A stretch of DNA of 64,000 nucleotides, taken from positions 1 to 64,000 of the forward strand of contig JBJMKO010000049.1 in assembly GCA_045805805.1 (NCBI GenBank), read 5' to 3'. Origin of the DNA: VRUE01 sp045805805. GTDB lineage: Bacteria > Actinomycetota > Thermoleophilia > Solirubrobacterales > 70-9. Position numbers and translations under genes: made by a program. Position 1 is the first letter of the stretch. The number at the start of each line of letters is the position of its first letter. The notes under the pieces were generated by a model that saw only the letters and a program-made list of their open reading frames with translations, was not told the DNA's origin and ran no database searches. Of this stretch, positions 32,749 to 41,909 are shown piece after piece.

Positions 32749-35237
32749 GGGTGCCGTACTCATGGCTGCGCGAGTACTGCGATCCCGGCGTCGAGCCGGG
32801 CGCGCTCGCCGAGCGGCTGGCGATGACCGGCACCGAGGTCGAGCGGGTCGGCGCGGTCGGACCGTCTTCGGCCGACGGCTTCGTCGTCGGCAGGGTGCTG
32901 GCCGCGGAGCCGCACCCCAACGCCGACCGGCTGCGCGTCTGCACGGTCGACGTCGGCGATGGCGAGCGGACGATCGTCTGCGGCGCTCCCAACGTCGCGG
33001 CGGGACAGACCGTCCCGGTCGCGCTGCCCGGGGCGACCCTGCCGGGCGGTCACGAGATCGGCAGGGCGAAGCTGCGCGGGGTCGAGTCGATGGGGATGAT
33101 CTGTGCTTCGTCCGAGCTGGAGCTGGGGGAGGGCCCGCCTGGGATCATGGTGCTCGAGGACGACGGGCTCGTCCCCGGGATGCCCCTCGCCGAGGTGCTG
33201 CCGATCGCCGAGCCGGTGCTGGAGCTGGAGGTGACGCCGAACCGGGTCGACTGCTTCGGCGTCTACGGCGTCGCCCGCGAGGTCCACGCGATCAGCGCCG
33301 CACCGCTCGGGCCCGAGCCCTGGATCGAGGACGCTCCTGCCGATGGCCAGGGCGATGTCAGCGACTTCGCTTCGGTCACCGTCGAGGTCCCCGACCTCTG
33401 CCCGCGCTTCACCGCCCGGGTCTTCACAGACGTGACCATCGCTCCCTCTCCGACCTGGCTGCAGGCGCGACTGACGGCGGCCGGGCAGCGGCCGATCAAC
33501 AACGTCGTCGACATCACCAACTACACGATGCTGCTGACCGCGCAGCCGCTGCACGCCTTCGACCTCGACGAGGTTCCGGACGGGGCGCTGACGATCCGCG
33601 CCGCGGCCGAGGGGGAGAAGATGACGACGCTCGACGACGTCGAGCGCAGCTTCGATTCGGAGACCGTGCTCGTCTGTGACTCGAACGGGCCCTCGGGGAT
33701 CGCCGGGATCATGGGCGGCCAGGTCTCCGAGGTCTCCGAGAAGACGACCAGCGTCCTGCTCGAGGTCGCGACCTGGAACGGGACCAACATCCTGCGCACC
33801 TCGCGGATGTTGGGCCTGCGTTCGGAGGCCTCCTCGCGCTTCGAGAAGCAGCTCCACCCCGAGCTCTGCCTGCGGGCGCAGCGGATTGCCTCGCGGTTGA
33901 TGGTCGAGCTCTGTGGGGCGAAGCTGGTGCCGGGGACGATCGACGTCGCCGCCGAGATCCCCGAGCCGCGGCGGTTGACCTTGCGCGGGGAGCGGGTCGA
34001 GGGCCTGCTGGGGATGAAGATCGAGCAGGCCGACCAGGTCGCCTACCTGGAGCGGCTCGGCTTCGGGGTCGAGGCCTCGGGCGAGGATCTCGAGGTCATC
34101 GTGCCCCCGGATCGCCACTACGACATCACCCGCGAGGTCGACCTGATCGAGGAGGTCGGTCGCGTCCACGGCCTCGACGAGCACCTGCCCAGCACCCTGC
34201 CGGCGGTAGCCGGGCGGGTCGGCGGCCTCAGCCGCGAGCAGCGCCTGCGGCGCCGTACCGAGGACACGATGCGGGATCTGGGCTTCGACGAAGTAGTCGG
34301 CTGGAGCTTCACCGACCCGGGCGAGGCTGGGCGGCTGCGGATTGCCGAGGACGACCCCAGGGCCAACCAGATTGCACTCTCCAACCCGCTCTCCGAGGAC
34401 CAGTCCGTGATGCGCACGACCATCCTGGGCTCACTGCTGAGCATCGCCCAGCGCAACCAAGCCCACGGCGCCGACCACATCGCGATCTTCGAGTCCGCCC
34501 GCGTCTACCTCAAAACCCCGCCGACGGGACGAAATCCTCGGCATACGCAGGGAAATCGGCCCATCGGCCCCTTGTCTGGGGGGTTTCCGGGGGAGCAGGG
34601 GGCTCCTGATTGCGAGCCGCATCGGGTTGGATGCATTGCGGTGGGGCCGCTTATTGCTAAGTCATGGCGGGGAGGAGGTGAGCCCGCGGACTTCTTCACG
34701 CTCAAGGGCTCGCTGGAAGCGCTTGGCGGCCAGCTCGGAGTCGAGCTCGCCTTCGAGGCCGGCGAGGAGCCGTTCCTGCATCCCGGCCGGTCGGCTCGGG
34801 TGAGCGTCGGCGGTGAGGCCGCCGGCTGGGTCGGTGAGCTGCACCCGCTCGTCTGCCGGGGATGGGACATCGAGGCCGCCGTCGGCTTCGAAGTCGACCT
34901 GGCATCTCTGGTAGCCGCCGCGTCAGCCGGCGAGGAGACCTTCGAGGACGTGACCAGCTACCCGGCGGTCAACCAGGACATCGCTGTTGTCATTCCCGCC
35001 GAGGTCGCGGCGGAGCAGGTCCGGGGCGCCGTGCTTGCCGGGGGCGGCGAGCTGCTGCGGGCCGCCGACATCTTCGACCTCTACGAAGGGGAACAGGTGG
35101 GCGAGGGCCACAAGAGCCTCGCTCTGCGGCTCGAGTTCCGCGCGCCCGACCGGACGCTCACCGACGAGGAGGTCGCCGCACGGCGCTCGGCGATCGAGGC
35201 CGAGCTGGCAAAGATCGGGGGATCGCTCCGTGTCTGA
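32745..35237 (+). CDS. pheT: Phenylalanyl-tRNA synthetase beta subunit
   Basis: 830 residues from GTG 32745. MRVPYSWLREYCDPG is followed by the EMAP/tRNA-binding domain (HPNADRLRVCTVDVGDG), B5 and B3/B4 (editing) domains (NVVDITNYTMLLTAQPLHAFD), the catalytic-like domain and a C-terminal FDX-ACB domain (DIFDLYEGEQVGEGHKSLA). An extra, poorly conserved stretch of about 30 residues (roughly from TPPTGRNPRHTQG) corresponds to repeat H2. The end overlaps argC by 8 bases, so phe and arg genes may share a transcript. Confidence 0.96.
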   Translation: MRVPYSWLREYCDPGVEPGALAERLAMTGTEVERVGAVGPSSADGFVVGRVLAAEPHPNADRLRVCTVDVGDGERTIVCGAPNVAAGQTVPVALPGATLPGGHEIGRAKLRGVESMGMICASSELELGEGPPGIMVLEDDGLVPGMPLAEVLPIAEPVLELEVTPNRVDCFGVYGVAREVHAISAAPLGPEPWIEDAPADGQGDVSDFASVTVEVPDLCPRFTARVFTDVTIAPSPTWLQARLTAAGQRPINNVVDITNYTMLLTAQPLHAFDLDEVPDGALTIRAAAEGEKMTTLDDVERSFDSETVLVCDSNGPSGIAGIMGGQVSEVSEKTTSVLLEVATWNGTNILRTSRMLGLRSEASSRFEKQLHPELCLRAQRIASRLMVELCGAKLVPGTIDVAAEIPEPRRLTLRGERVEGLLGMKIEQADQVAYLERLGFGVEASGEDLEVIVPPDRHYDITREVDLIEEVGRVHGLDEHLPSTLPAVAGRVGGLSREQRLRRRTEDTMRDLGFDEVVGWSFTDPGEAGRLRIAEDDPRANQIALSNPLSEDQSVMRTTILGSLLSIAQRNQAHGADHIAIFESARVYLKTPPTGRNPRHTQGNRPIGPLSGGFPGEQGAPDCEPHRVGCIAVGPLIAKSWRGGGEPADFFTLKGSLEALGGQLGVELAFEAGEEPFLHPGRSARVSVGGEAAGWVGELHPLVCRGWDIEAAVGFEVDLASLVAAASAGEETFEDVTSYPAVNQDIAVVIPAEVAAEQVRGAVLAGGGELLRAADIFDLYEGEQVGEGHKSLALRLEFRAPDRTLTDEEVAARRSAIEAELAKIGGSLRV
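34517..34580. repeat. Repeat H2 inside pheT
   Basis: CCCGCCGACGGGAC at 34517 and TCGGCCCATCGGCC at 34556-34569 repeat the folC motifs with almost identical spacing. Upstream AAACCCC and downstream GGGGTTT are complementary, so it too is roughly palindromic. It is translated in frame and coincides with a low-conservation insertion in PheT. Confidence 0.5.
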
Positions 35238-36261
35238 CCCGAGCGCACAACCGCTGCACGGCGATCCCGCCGCACGGGTTCTGGTTGCCGGCGCCTCCGG
35301 CTTTACCGGGGCGCTGGCGGCGCAGATCGTCTGGCGCCACCCGAAGCTGGAGTTGGTCGCGGTTACCGCGCGCAGCGACGCCGGCACCCGGCTCGACCGG
35401 CTCTACCCGCGCTACCGGGTGCCGCTGGAGCTGACCGAGCTCGACCTCGACCAGATCGAGGAGGTCGATGCCGCGATCGTCGCCTACCCGCACGGCGCCT
35501 CGGCCCCGGCCGTGGCGGCGCTGCGCGGACTCGGCGCGCTCGTCGTCGACCTCTCCGCCGACTTCCGTCTGCGTGACCTGCCCACCTACGAGCGCTGGTA
35601 CGGCGAGCACGGCGCGCCGGAGCTGCTCGGGGGCGCCGTCTACGGGCTCACCGAGCTCTACCGCGACCAGCTGCGCGAGGCCGAGCTGGTGGCGACGCCG
35701 GGCTGCTACCCGACGGCGAGCGTGCTCGCCCTGGCGCCGCTTGCCGAGCGCGGCCTGCTCACCGACGTCGTGATTGACGCAAAGCAGGGGGTCTCCGGCG
35801 CCGGCAGGGGCGGGGGAGACGCGATGCACTACGCCTCGATGGACGAGAACGCTTTCGCCTACAAGACCGAGGGGCACAGACACAGACCCGAGATAGAGCA
35901 GGAGCTGGCGGCGCTGGGCAGCCCCGCGCCGGTCACCTTCGTCCCGCACCTGCTGCCGCTGGACCAGGGTGAGCTGACCAGTTGCTACGCCCAGACGAGC
36001 GAGCCGATCTCCAAGGACGAGGTGCAGGCGCTCTACCGCGAGCGCTACGCCGGCGAGCCCTTCGTCCACGTCGTCGACCGCCCGCCGGGACTGCGCGACG
36101 TGCGCGACACCAACGAGTGCCACGTCTACGTCACCGTCGAGGAGCGGGGCCGCGTGCTCGCCTTCTCGGCGCTCGACAACCTCTGGAAGGGCGCGTCCGG
36201 CCAGGGCGTGCAGAACCTCAACCTGATGCTCGGACTTGAGGAGACGGAGGGGCTGCTATGA
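35230..36261 (+). CDS. argC: N-acetyl-gamma-glutamyl-phosphate reductase
   Basis: Third step of arginine synthesis. 343 residues. The NADP-binding start VLVAGASGFTGALAAQI, the catalytic Cys in ATPGCYPTASVLAL, and the C-terminal ALDNLWKGASGQGVQNLN are diagnostic. The GTG at 35230 overlaps pheT; there is no separate promoter. It is followed by palindrome C1, then argJ. Confidence 0.97.
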   Translation: MSDPSAQPLHGDPAARVLVAGASGFTGALAAQIVWRHPKLELVAVTARSDAGTRLDRLYPRYRVPLELTELDLDQIEEVDAAIVAYPHGASAPAVAALRGLGALVVDLSADFRLRDLPTYERWYGEHGAPELLGGAVYGLTELYRDQLREAELVATPGCYPTASVLALAPLAERGLLTDVVIDAKQGVSGAGRGGGDAMHYASMDENAFAYKTEGHRHRPEIEQELAALGSPAPVTFVPHLLPLDQGELTSCYAQTSEPISKDEVQALYRERYAGEPFVHVVDRPPGLRDVRDTNECHVYVTVEERGRVLAFSALDNLWKGASGQGVQNLNLMLGLEETEGLL

Positions 36262-36263
36262 CG

Positions 36264-36309
36264 TTCCAGTGCGCCTTTTCCGTCCTATGCCCGTATAAAG
36301 CGCACCGGA
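36264..36309. repeat. Class C palindrome, copy C1 (argC-argJ gap)
   Basis: GTGCGCCTTTT at 36271 pairs with ATAAAGCGCAC ending near 36305 around a CCTATGCC loop; flanking TTCCA and CGGAG are partly complementary. The core matches C2 and C3. It lies between two genes of one operon, so full termination here is unlikely. Confidence 0.7.
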
Positions 36310-36322
36310 GCGGGTGGCTCGG

Positions 36323-37480
36323 ATGAGCGAGGGCTTCTTCAAGTCCCGCTGGGTTACGCCGCCCGCCGGGGTCGAGGAGCTCGACCCGGCTCGGCTTGCG
36401 CCTGGCTTTCGCGCCGGCGGTGCCCACTGCGGGCTCAAGGGCGGCGGCAAGACCGACGTCGGGCTGCTCGTCTGCGACGCGCCCGAGGTCTCCTCGGCGA
36501 TCCTGCTCACCCGCAACGCCTCCTCGGCGGCGCCGGTGCGCGTATGTCGCGAGCGTTGCGAGAAAGGCGCGATCCGCGCCGCCGTGGTCAACGCCGGCAA
36601 CGCCAACGCCGAGACCGGCGAGAAGGGCTACGCAGACGCGGTGGCGATGTGCGACGAGGCGGCGGCACAGCTCGGGCTGCGGCCGGAGACCGTCGCCGTG
36701 GCGGAGACCGGCGTGATCGGCGTCCCGCTGCCGATCGAGGCGGTGCTGGGCGGGATCGGCGAGGCCGCGGAAGGCCTCACCGAGACCGGAGGCGCGGCTT
36801 TCTCCGATGCGATCCTCACCACCGATCGCTGGCCGAAGCGCTGCACGGTGCGCGCCGGCGGCGTGACCCTTTCCGCCCAGGCCAAGGGCGGCGGGATGAT
36901 CCAGCCGAACATGGCGACGATGCTCTGCTTCGTCCAGACCGATGCGGTAATCGAGGACCCTGACGCCGCCCTGCGCGCTGCCACCGACGTCTCCTTCGAG
37001 CGGATCACCGTCGACGGCCAGATGAGCACCAACGACACCGTGCTGCTGCAGGCAACCGGTGCTTCCGGCGAGCCACTGCCCGACGGACTGCTCGAGGCCG
37101 TTCTCCTGCAGCTGGCGATCGAGGTCGTCGCCGACGGCGAGGGCTCCTCCCGCGTCGGCCGGATCCAGGTCGACGGCGCCGTCTCCCGGGCCGAGGCCGA
37201 GCGCGTCGCCCGCGCGATCGCCAACTCGCCCCTGGTCAAGACGGCGCTCTTCGGCCGCGACCCCAACTGGGGCCGGATCGCCCAGGCAGCCGGCATGGCG
37301 CTGGCCGGGGAGGATCTCGAGGAGATCGGCGTCGACTCGATCGACAACGACGAGCTGGGCGCGGACATCGCCGAGGCCGAGATCGGGGTGCGGCTGGATC
37401 GCGGCGAGCACGGGACCCACGTCTGGTTCTCGGACCTCGGCTACGAGTACGTGCGGATCAACGGGGAATACACGACATGA
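36323..37480 (+). CDS. argJ: Glutamate N-acetyltransferase / amino-acid acetyltransferase ArgJ
   Basis: Transfers acetyl from N-acetylornithine to glutamate (cyclic arginine pathway) and may also use acetyl-CoA. About 385 residues. The self-cleavage site is visible in KGGGMIQPNMATML, where the Thr of MATML becomes the nucleophile of the beta chain. GDPNWGRI-type GRDPNWGRIAQAAG is present near the end. ATG 36323 is preferred (GGAG 12 bases upstream); GTG 36314 is an alternative. With argJ present, a separate argE may be unnecessary. Confidence 0.96.
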   Translation: MSEGFFKSRWVTPPAGVEELDPARLAPGFRAGGAHCGLKGGGKTDVGLLVCDAPEVSSAILLTRNASSAAPVRVCRERCEKGAIRAAVVNAGNANAETGEKGYADAVAMCDEAAAQLGLRPETVAVAETGVIGVPLPIEAVLGGIGEAAEGLTETGGAAFSDAILTTDRWPKRCTVRAGGVTLSAQAKGGGMIQPNMATMLCFVQTDAVIEDPDAALRAATDVSFERITVDGQMSTNDTVLLQATGASGEPLPDGLLEAVLLQLAIEVVADGEGSSRVGRIQVDGAVSRAEAERVARAIANSPLVKTALFGRDPNWGRIAQAAGMALAGEDLEEIGVDSIDNDELGADIAEAEIGVRLDRGEHGTHVWFSDLGYEYVRINGEYTT

Positions 37481-37502
37481 CCACCAACGAGAGGGGGCAG
37501 CG

Positions 37503-38372
37503 ATGACCGAGCAGGCACCGCAGTCGCGGGCGGCCGGAGTCAGCGTCGAGACGCTGATGGAGGCGCTGCCCTACATCCGCGAGTTCCACGGCCGCACCAT
37601 GGTGATCAAGTACGGCGGTGCCGCGATGCGCGAGGAGGCGCTGCGCGAGGCCTTCGCCACCGACGTCGTCCTGCTCAAGTACGTCGGCCTGAACCCGATC
37701 GTCGTCCACGGCGGCGGTCCCGAGATCACCGAGTACATGGACCGCCTCGGCATGGAGGTGCGCTTCCACGAGGGCCTGCGCGTCTCCGACGCGGAGACGG
37801 TCGAGGTGGCGCAGATGGTCCTGCTCGGCAAGCTCAACTCCGACATCGTCCAGCGGCTCAACCGCCACGGCCAGCCCGCCGTCGGGCTCTCCGGCAGCGA
37901 CGGCTCGATGTTCGAGGTGGCGCCGGTCGCCAACGCCGAGCAGGTCGGCTTCGTCGGCTCGGTCGAGCGAGTCGACGTCGACGTGCTCAACCACATCGCC
38001 GCCGACTACATCCCGGTCGTCGCCTCCTCGGCTTCCGATCGCGCCGGCCAGTCCTACAACGTCAATGCCGACGAGGCCGCCGGCAAGGTGGCCGCCGCGC
38101 TCGGCGCCCACAAGGCGATCTTCCTCACCGACGTCGAGGGCTGGCTCGCCGATCCCGCCGAGGCCGGATCGCTGATCTCTCGCGCCACCGTCGCCGAGGT
38201 CGAGGAGCGGCTGCCCGGGATCGACGGCGGTATGCGGCCCAAGCTCAGCGCTTGCGTCGACGCGATCCGCGGCGGCGCCCAGTCGGCCCACATCATCGAC
38301 GGCCGCAAGCCGCACTCGCTGCTGCTCGAGCTCTTCACCGACGCCGGCATCGGCACGATGGTGACGCCGTGA
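37503..38372 (+). CDS. argB: Acetylglutamate kinase
   Basis: Second step of arginine synthesis and usual target of arginine feedback. 289 residues. MVIKYGGAAM, the substrate loop VVHGGGPEI, and ADEAAGKVAAALGAHKAIFLTDVEG are diagnostic. The start ATG follows a purine-rich GAGAGGGGG. The stop overlaps the argD GTG. An N-terminal helix is present (about 25 residues before the fold), the feature linked to hexamer formation in arginine-sensitive forms. Confidence 0.97.
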   Translation: MTEQAPQSRAAGVSVETLMEALPYIREFHGRTMVIKYGGAAMREEALREAFATDVVLLKYVGLNPIVVHGGGPEITEYMDRLGMEVRFHEGLRVSDAETVEVAQMVLLGKLNSDIVQRLNRHGQPAVGLSGSDGSMFEVAPVANAEQVGFVGSVERVDVDVLNHIAADYIPVVASSASDRAGQSYNVNADEAAGKVAAALGAHKAIFLTDVEGWLADPAEAGSLISRATVAEVEERLPGIDGGMRPKLSACVDAIRGGAQSAHIIDGRKPHSLLLELFTDAGIGTMVTP

Positions 38373-39559
38373 ACCTGACCGATCTGCAGGCGCTGGAGGA
38401 GCGCTTCCTGATGCGCACCTACAGGCGCGCCCCGGTCGAGTTCGTGCGCGGCGAGGGCGCCCTGCTCTGGGACGCCGAGGGCAAGGAGTACCTCGATTTC
38501 CTCGCCGGGATCTCGGTTTGCTCCGTCGGCCACTGCAACCCCGACGTGGTCGAGGCGGTGCGCGAGCAGGCGGGGCGGCTGATGCACGCCTCCAACCTCT
38601 TCTACACCGAGCCGATGGTTCGACTCGCCGAGCGCCTCTCCGGGTCGAGCCTCGGCGGCCGTGTCTTCTTCTCCAACTCGGGCACCGAGGCCAACGAGTG
38701 CGCGATCAAGATCGCCCGTAAGCACGCCCACCGGCGTGGCGTCGAGGCGCCGGAGATCGTCAGCTTCGAGCGCGACTTCCACGGCCGCACCTACGGCTCG
38801 CTCGCCGCCACCCCGGCGCTCGCCGCCAATCCCGACCTGGCACCGATGCTGCCCGGCTTCCGCTCGGTGCCGTTCGACGACGCCACGGCGCTGCGCGCGG
38901 CCGTGGGGGGGAGCACCGCCGCGGTCCTGATCGAGCCGATCCAGGGCGAGGCCGGCGTCTACCCGGTCAGCGACGAGTCGCTGCTCGCCGCCCGCGAGGC
39001 CTGCGACGAGGCCGGCGCGCTGCTGATCCTCGACGAGATCCAGACCGGGATCGGCCGCACCGGCTCGCTCTGGGCCTACGAGCAGACGCCCGTGCGCCCG
39101 GACGTCCTGACCAGCGCCAAGGCGCTTGGCGGCGGGATGCCGATCGGTGCCTGCGTTGCAAGCGCCGAGGCCGGCGAGGTGCTCGAGCCAGGCGACCACG
39201 GCTCAACCTTCGCCGGGGGGCCGCTTGCCTGTGCGGCGGCCCTCGCTGTGCTCGGGATCGTCGACGACCCGGCGCTGCTGCGCCGGGTGCGCGAGCTTGG
39301 CGCGACGCTCCGTGACGGTCTTCTCGCCCTCGACGGCGTACGTGGGGTGCGCGGCCGCGGCCTGATGGTCGGCGTCGCCCTGGAGGAGGGGATCGACGCT
39401 GCCGCGATCGGGGTTGCGCTGCTCGAGCGCGGCCTGATCGTCAACGTGCCCGAGCCGGGCACGCTGCGGCTGCTGCCGCCGCTGACGGTAGAAACGGACC
39501 AGATCGAGCGTGCCGTCGCCTCGATCGGCGCCACACTCCTAAGCTACGCGGCTCAATGA
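38369..39559 (+). CDS. argD: Acetylornithine aminotransferase
   Basis: PLP enzyme for the fourth arginine step; it may also act in lysine synthesis. 396 residues. FFSNSGTEANECAIKIAR, LILDEIQTGIGRTG and the PLP Lys in TSAKALGGGMPIGA are clear. The start GTG overlaps argB, and the stop overlaps the next gene (ATGA). Confidence 0.97.
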   Translation: MNLTDLQALEERFLMRTYRRAPVEFVRGEGALLWDAEGKEYLDFLAGISVCSVGHCNPDVVEAVREQAGRLMHASNLFYTEPMVRLAERLSGSSLGGRVFFSNSGTEANECAIKIARKHAHRRGVEAPEIVSFERDFHGRTYGSLAATPALAANPDLAPMLPGFRSVPFDDATALRAAVGGSTAAVLIEPIQGEAGVYPVSDESLLAAREACDEAGALLILDEIQTGIGRTGSLWAYEQTPVRPDVLTSAKALGGGMPIGACVASAEAGEVLEPGDHGSTFAGGPLACAAALAVLGIVDDPALLRRVRELGATLRDGLLALDGVRGVRGRGLMVGVALEEGIDAAAIGVALLERGLIVNVPEPGTLRLLPPLTVETDQIERAVASIGATLLSYAAQ

Positions 39560-39996
39560 GCTCGAAGAAGCGACCTCCGGAGCCGCGCGCTCTGACCAGC
39601 GGTACGGCCGAGCGCCTGGCGGCGATCGTCGAGGCTGCGGAGCAGGCTGCCTCGAAGGTGATCGACGACGCCGAGGAGCAGGCCCGCCGGCAGCTCGGGG
39701 AAGCCGGCGCCCGCGCCGACCGGATCGTCGCCGAGCGCCTGCGCGACCTTGCCGACGAGCTCGACCCGCCCGTCGCTCCACGCCGTGAGAGTCATCTGAG
39801 GCCGGTCGAGCCGGAAGCGGAGCCCGGAGTGGCGCCAGGTCCGCGCTCGACCTCGGCCGGCGCCCGCCTGCTGGCCACCCAGATGGCCGTCTCCGGCAGC
39901 AGCCGCGAGGAGATCGAGCAGCGCCTGCGAAGCGGATTCGACATCGAGAACACCAGCGAGATACTCGACGCGATACTCGGACCGGAGGAGGAGTAG
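39556..39996 (+). CDS. Coiled-coil protein of unknown function in the arg operon
   Basis: 146 residues. Residues 20-70 form an amphipathic coiled coil rich in Ala, Glu and Arg (AAIVEAAEQAASKVIDDAEE). A disordered Pro-rich link follows, then a compact C-terminal segment (MAVSGSSREEIEQRLRSGF). The start overlaps the argD stop, so it is co-translated. I recognise no family. The pattern suggests a structural or DivIVA-like accessory protein rather than an arginine enzyme. Confidence 0.7.
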   Translation: MSSKKRPPEPRALTSGTAERLAAIVEAAEQAASKVIDDAEEQARRQLGEAGARADRIVAERLRDLADELDPPVAPRRESHLRPVEPEAEPGVAPGPRSTSAGARLLATQMAVSGSSREEIEQRLRSGFDIENTSEILDAILGPEEE

Positions 39997-39999
39997 ACC

Positions 40000-40344
40000 A
40001 TGCACGAGGACCCGACCCGGATGATGCGCCGGCCCGAGGAGCACAAACCGCACGGCAACATGCGCCTTCTCATCGCCGGCCTGATCGCGGTCATCGTCGG
40101 CTTGCTGATCGCGGTCGTCGTGATTGCCGGCGACGACGGCAGCAGCGACACGACTACGACGCCGGCGACCGTGACAACTACAACGGGGTCGACCACGGAC
40201 TCCACCACGGAGACGACGACCGGGTCCACGACCGAGCCGACCACGACGGAAACGACCACCTCGCCGACCACCACCGAATCGACCACGACCACCACGCCGC
40301 CGAGCGAAGAAGAAAACGGCAGCGGCGGCATCGGCGCTCCCTGA
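40000..40344 (+). CDS. Membrane-anchored Thr-rich protein
   Basis: 114 residues. A short basic cytoplasmic part is followed by one membrane helix (about 21-43, LLIAGLIAVIVGLLIAVVVI) and an outer region of about 60 residues that is mostly Thr and Ser with a few Glu and Pro. This is a mucin-like stalk and a possible glycosylation target. The start ATG lies 3 bases after the previous stop, with GGAGGAGGAG upstream. The function is unknown. The Thr repeats are encoded by repetitive ACC/ACG tracts that could vary in length. Confidence 0.7.
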   Translation: MHEDPTRMMRRPEEHKPHGNMRLLIAGLIAVIVGLLIAVVVIAGDDGSSDTTTTPATVTTTTGSTTDSTTETTTGSTTEPTTTETTTSPTTTESTTTTTPPSEEENGSGGIGAP

Positions 40345-40345
40345 C

Positions 40346-40388
40346 GCGGTCGTCATTTCCACCGCTATGCGGATGCAAAGACGACCGC
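40346..40388. repeat. Class C-like palindrome before argG
   Basis: GCGGTCGTC (40346-40354) and GACGACCGC (40380-40388) are exact arms. Inside, TTTCCACCGC-TAT-GCGGATGCAAA resembles the class C core (CTTT, CC, TAT, GG, AAAG). The outer arms are unique to this copy. Confidence 0.5.
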
Positions 40389-40406
40389 AACGACTCTCTT
40401 AGCCCT

Positions 40407-41684
40407 GTGACTCCAGACTCCCCCGCACAGATCCGCACCGCCTCCTATGAGGCCGACCCCGCCGAGGTCAAGCGCGTCCTCCTGCTCTATTCGGGAGGGC
40501 TGGACACGAGCGTGATGCTGAAGTGGATCCAGGACTCCTACGACGCCGAGGTCGTCTGCCTCACGGTCAACCTCGGCCAGCCCGGCGAGGACTACGCCGT
40601 GATCGAGGACAAGGCGAAGCGGCTGGGCGCGCTCGAGTGCCACGTCGTCGACGCTCGCGAGGAGTTCGCCGCCGACTACATCGTGCCGGCGATCAAGGCC
40701 AACGCTCTCTATGGCGGTGGCTACCCGCTCTTCACCGCGCTGGGCAGGCCGCTGATCGCCAAGCTCGCGGTCGAGTACGCCCGCCGCAGCGGCTGCGACA
40801 CGATCGCCCACGGCTGCACCGGCAAGGGCAACGACCAGGTCCGGATCGAGGCGACGGTCGCGACCCTGGCACCAGAGCTGAAGACGATAGCCCCGGTGCG
40901 CGATTGGCAGATGGGTCGCGAGGAGGAGATCGCCTACGCCCGCGAGCACGGCATCCCGGTCAAGGGCGGCACCGAGGTCGCCCCCTACTCGATCGACGAC
41001 AACCTCTGGGGCCGCTCCTCTGAGGGGCGCTGGATCGAGGATCTCGACCACGCGCCCGAGGACGACGTCTTCCAGCTCGTCACCCGTCCCGAGGAGGCTC
41101 CGGACGAGCCCGAGGTGGTCGAAGTCGAGTTCGAGGCGGGGGTCCCGGTCGCCCTGAACGGCGAGCGCATGGAGCTGGTCGATTTGCTCGAATGCGCCGC
41201 CGCGATCGGCTGCAAGCACGGGGTCGGCATCGTCGACCAGATCGAGGACCGCATCGTCGGGCTCAAGGTGCGTGACATCTACGAGGCTCCGGCGGCGGCG
41301 ATCCTGCTCAGCGCCCACCAGGAGCTGGAGAAGCTGGTCGGCACGATCCACCAGAACCAGTTCAAGCCCTCGCTGGACCAGAAGTGGGCCTACCTCGTCT
41401 ACGCCGGGCTCTGGTGGGAGCCGCTGCGCACCGACCTCGACGCCTATATGGATGCCGTCAACGCCCAGGTCACCGGCACCGTAGGCCTCAAGCTCTTCAA
41501 GGGCAGCGTGCGGGTCGTGACCCGCTCCTCGCCCAACGCCGTCTATGACGCAGACCTGGCCTCCTTCGCCGAGTCCGGCGGCCTCTTCTCGCAGGCCGCC
41601 TCGCCGGGTTTCATCGAGCTTTGGTCGCTGCAGTCGAGGATGGCGCATCGAATTCGCCGGCGCGGGGAAGAGGAGAACGCATGA
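40407..41684 (+). CDS. argG: Argininosuccinate synthase
   Basis: Joins citrulline and aspartate with ATP. 425 residues, GTG start. The N-type PPi loop VLLLYSGGLDTSVMLKW, AHGCTGKGNDQVR and APYSIDDNLWGRS are diagnostic. argF, argH and argR are not in this window. The start has no good Shine-Dalgarno sequence and follows a palindrome, so it may have its own promoter. The stop overlaps a 51-residue membrane protein gene. Confidence 0.97.
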   Translation: MTPDSPAQIRTASYEADPAEVKRVLLLYSGGLDTSVMLKWIQDSYDAEVVCLTVNLGQPGEDYAVIEDKAKRLGALECHVVDAREEFAADYIVPAIKANALYGGGYPLFTALGRPLIAKLAVEYARRSGCDTIAHGCTGKGNDQVRIEATVATLAPELKTIAPVRDWQMGREEEIAYAREHGIPVKGGTEVAPYSIDDNLWGRSSEGRWIEDLDHAPEDDVFQLVTRPEEAPDEPEVVEVEFEAGVPVALNGERMELVDLLECAAAIGCKHGVGIVDQIEDRIVGLKVRDIYEAPAAAILLSAHQELEKLVGTIHQNQFKPSLDQKWAYLVYAGLWWEPLRTDLDAYMDAVNAQVTGTVGLKLFKGSVRVVTRSSPNAVYDADLASFAESGGLFSQAASPGFIELWSLQSRMAHRIRRRGEEENA

Positions 41685-41836
41685 CGTCCGACAAGCTGGG
41701 AAGAGCCGCGATCCGCTTCGCCTTCAAGTACGCGAGGCGCCGCTACCGCCGCCAGATCCGCATCGGCATAGGAGTAGCAATCACAGGCGTCGCAGTCGCC
41801 GCCTACGTAGCCAGCCGCAACGTCCCCGAGGGCTGA
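41681..41836 (+). CDS. Small basic single-pass membrane protein
   Basis: 51 residues. A very basic N-terminal half (FKYARRRYRRQIRIG) is followed by one short membrane helix (IGVAITGVAVAAYVA). The start ATG overlaps the argG stop (ATGA), and GAGGAG precedes it inside argG. No family is recognised. The overlap and ribosome site support a real gene. Confidence 0.6.
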   Translation: MTSDKLGRAAIRFAFKYARRRYRRQIRIGIGVAITGVAVAAYVASRNVPEG

Positions 41837-41841
41837 CAAGG

Positions 41842-41909
41842 CCCAGACCCAGCTTCCGGTGCGCCTTTTGCACCACATGGGTGCATAAAGCGCACCGGAA
41901 GGGTCTGGG
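41842..41909. repeat. Class C nested palindrome, copy C2
   Basis: CCCAGACCC (41842-41850) pairs with GGGTCTGGG (41901-41909). Inside them CTTCCGGTGCGCC pairs with GCGCACCGGAAG-type sequence, and TTTTGCACC-ACAT-GGGTGCATAAA forms the tip. The core is shared with C1 and C3; the outermost nine bases are specific to this copy. It follows the small gene after argG and may terminate the operon. Confidence 0.8.
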
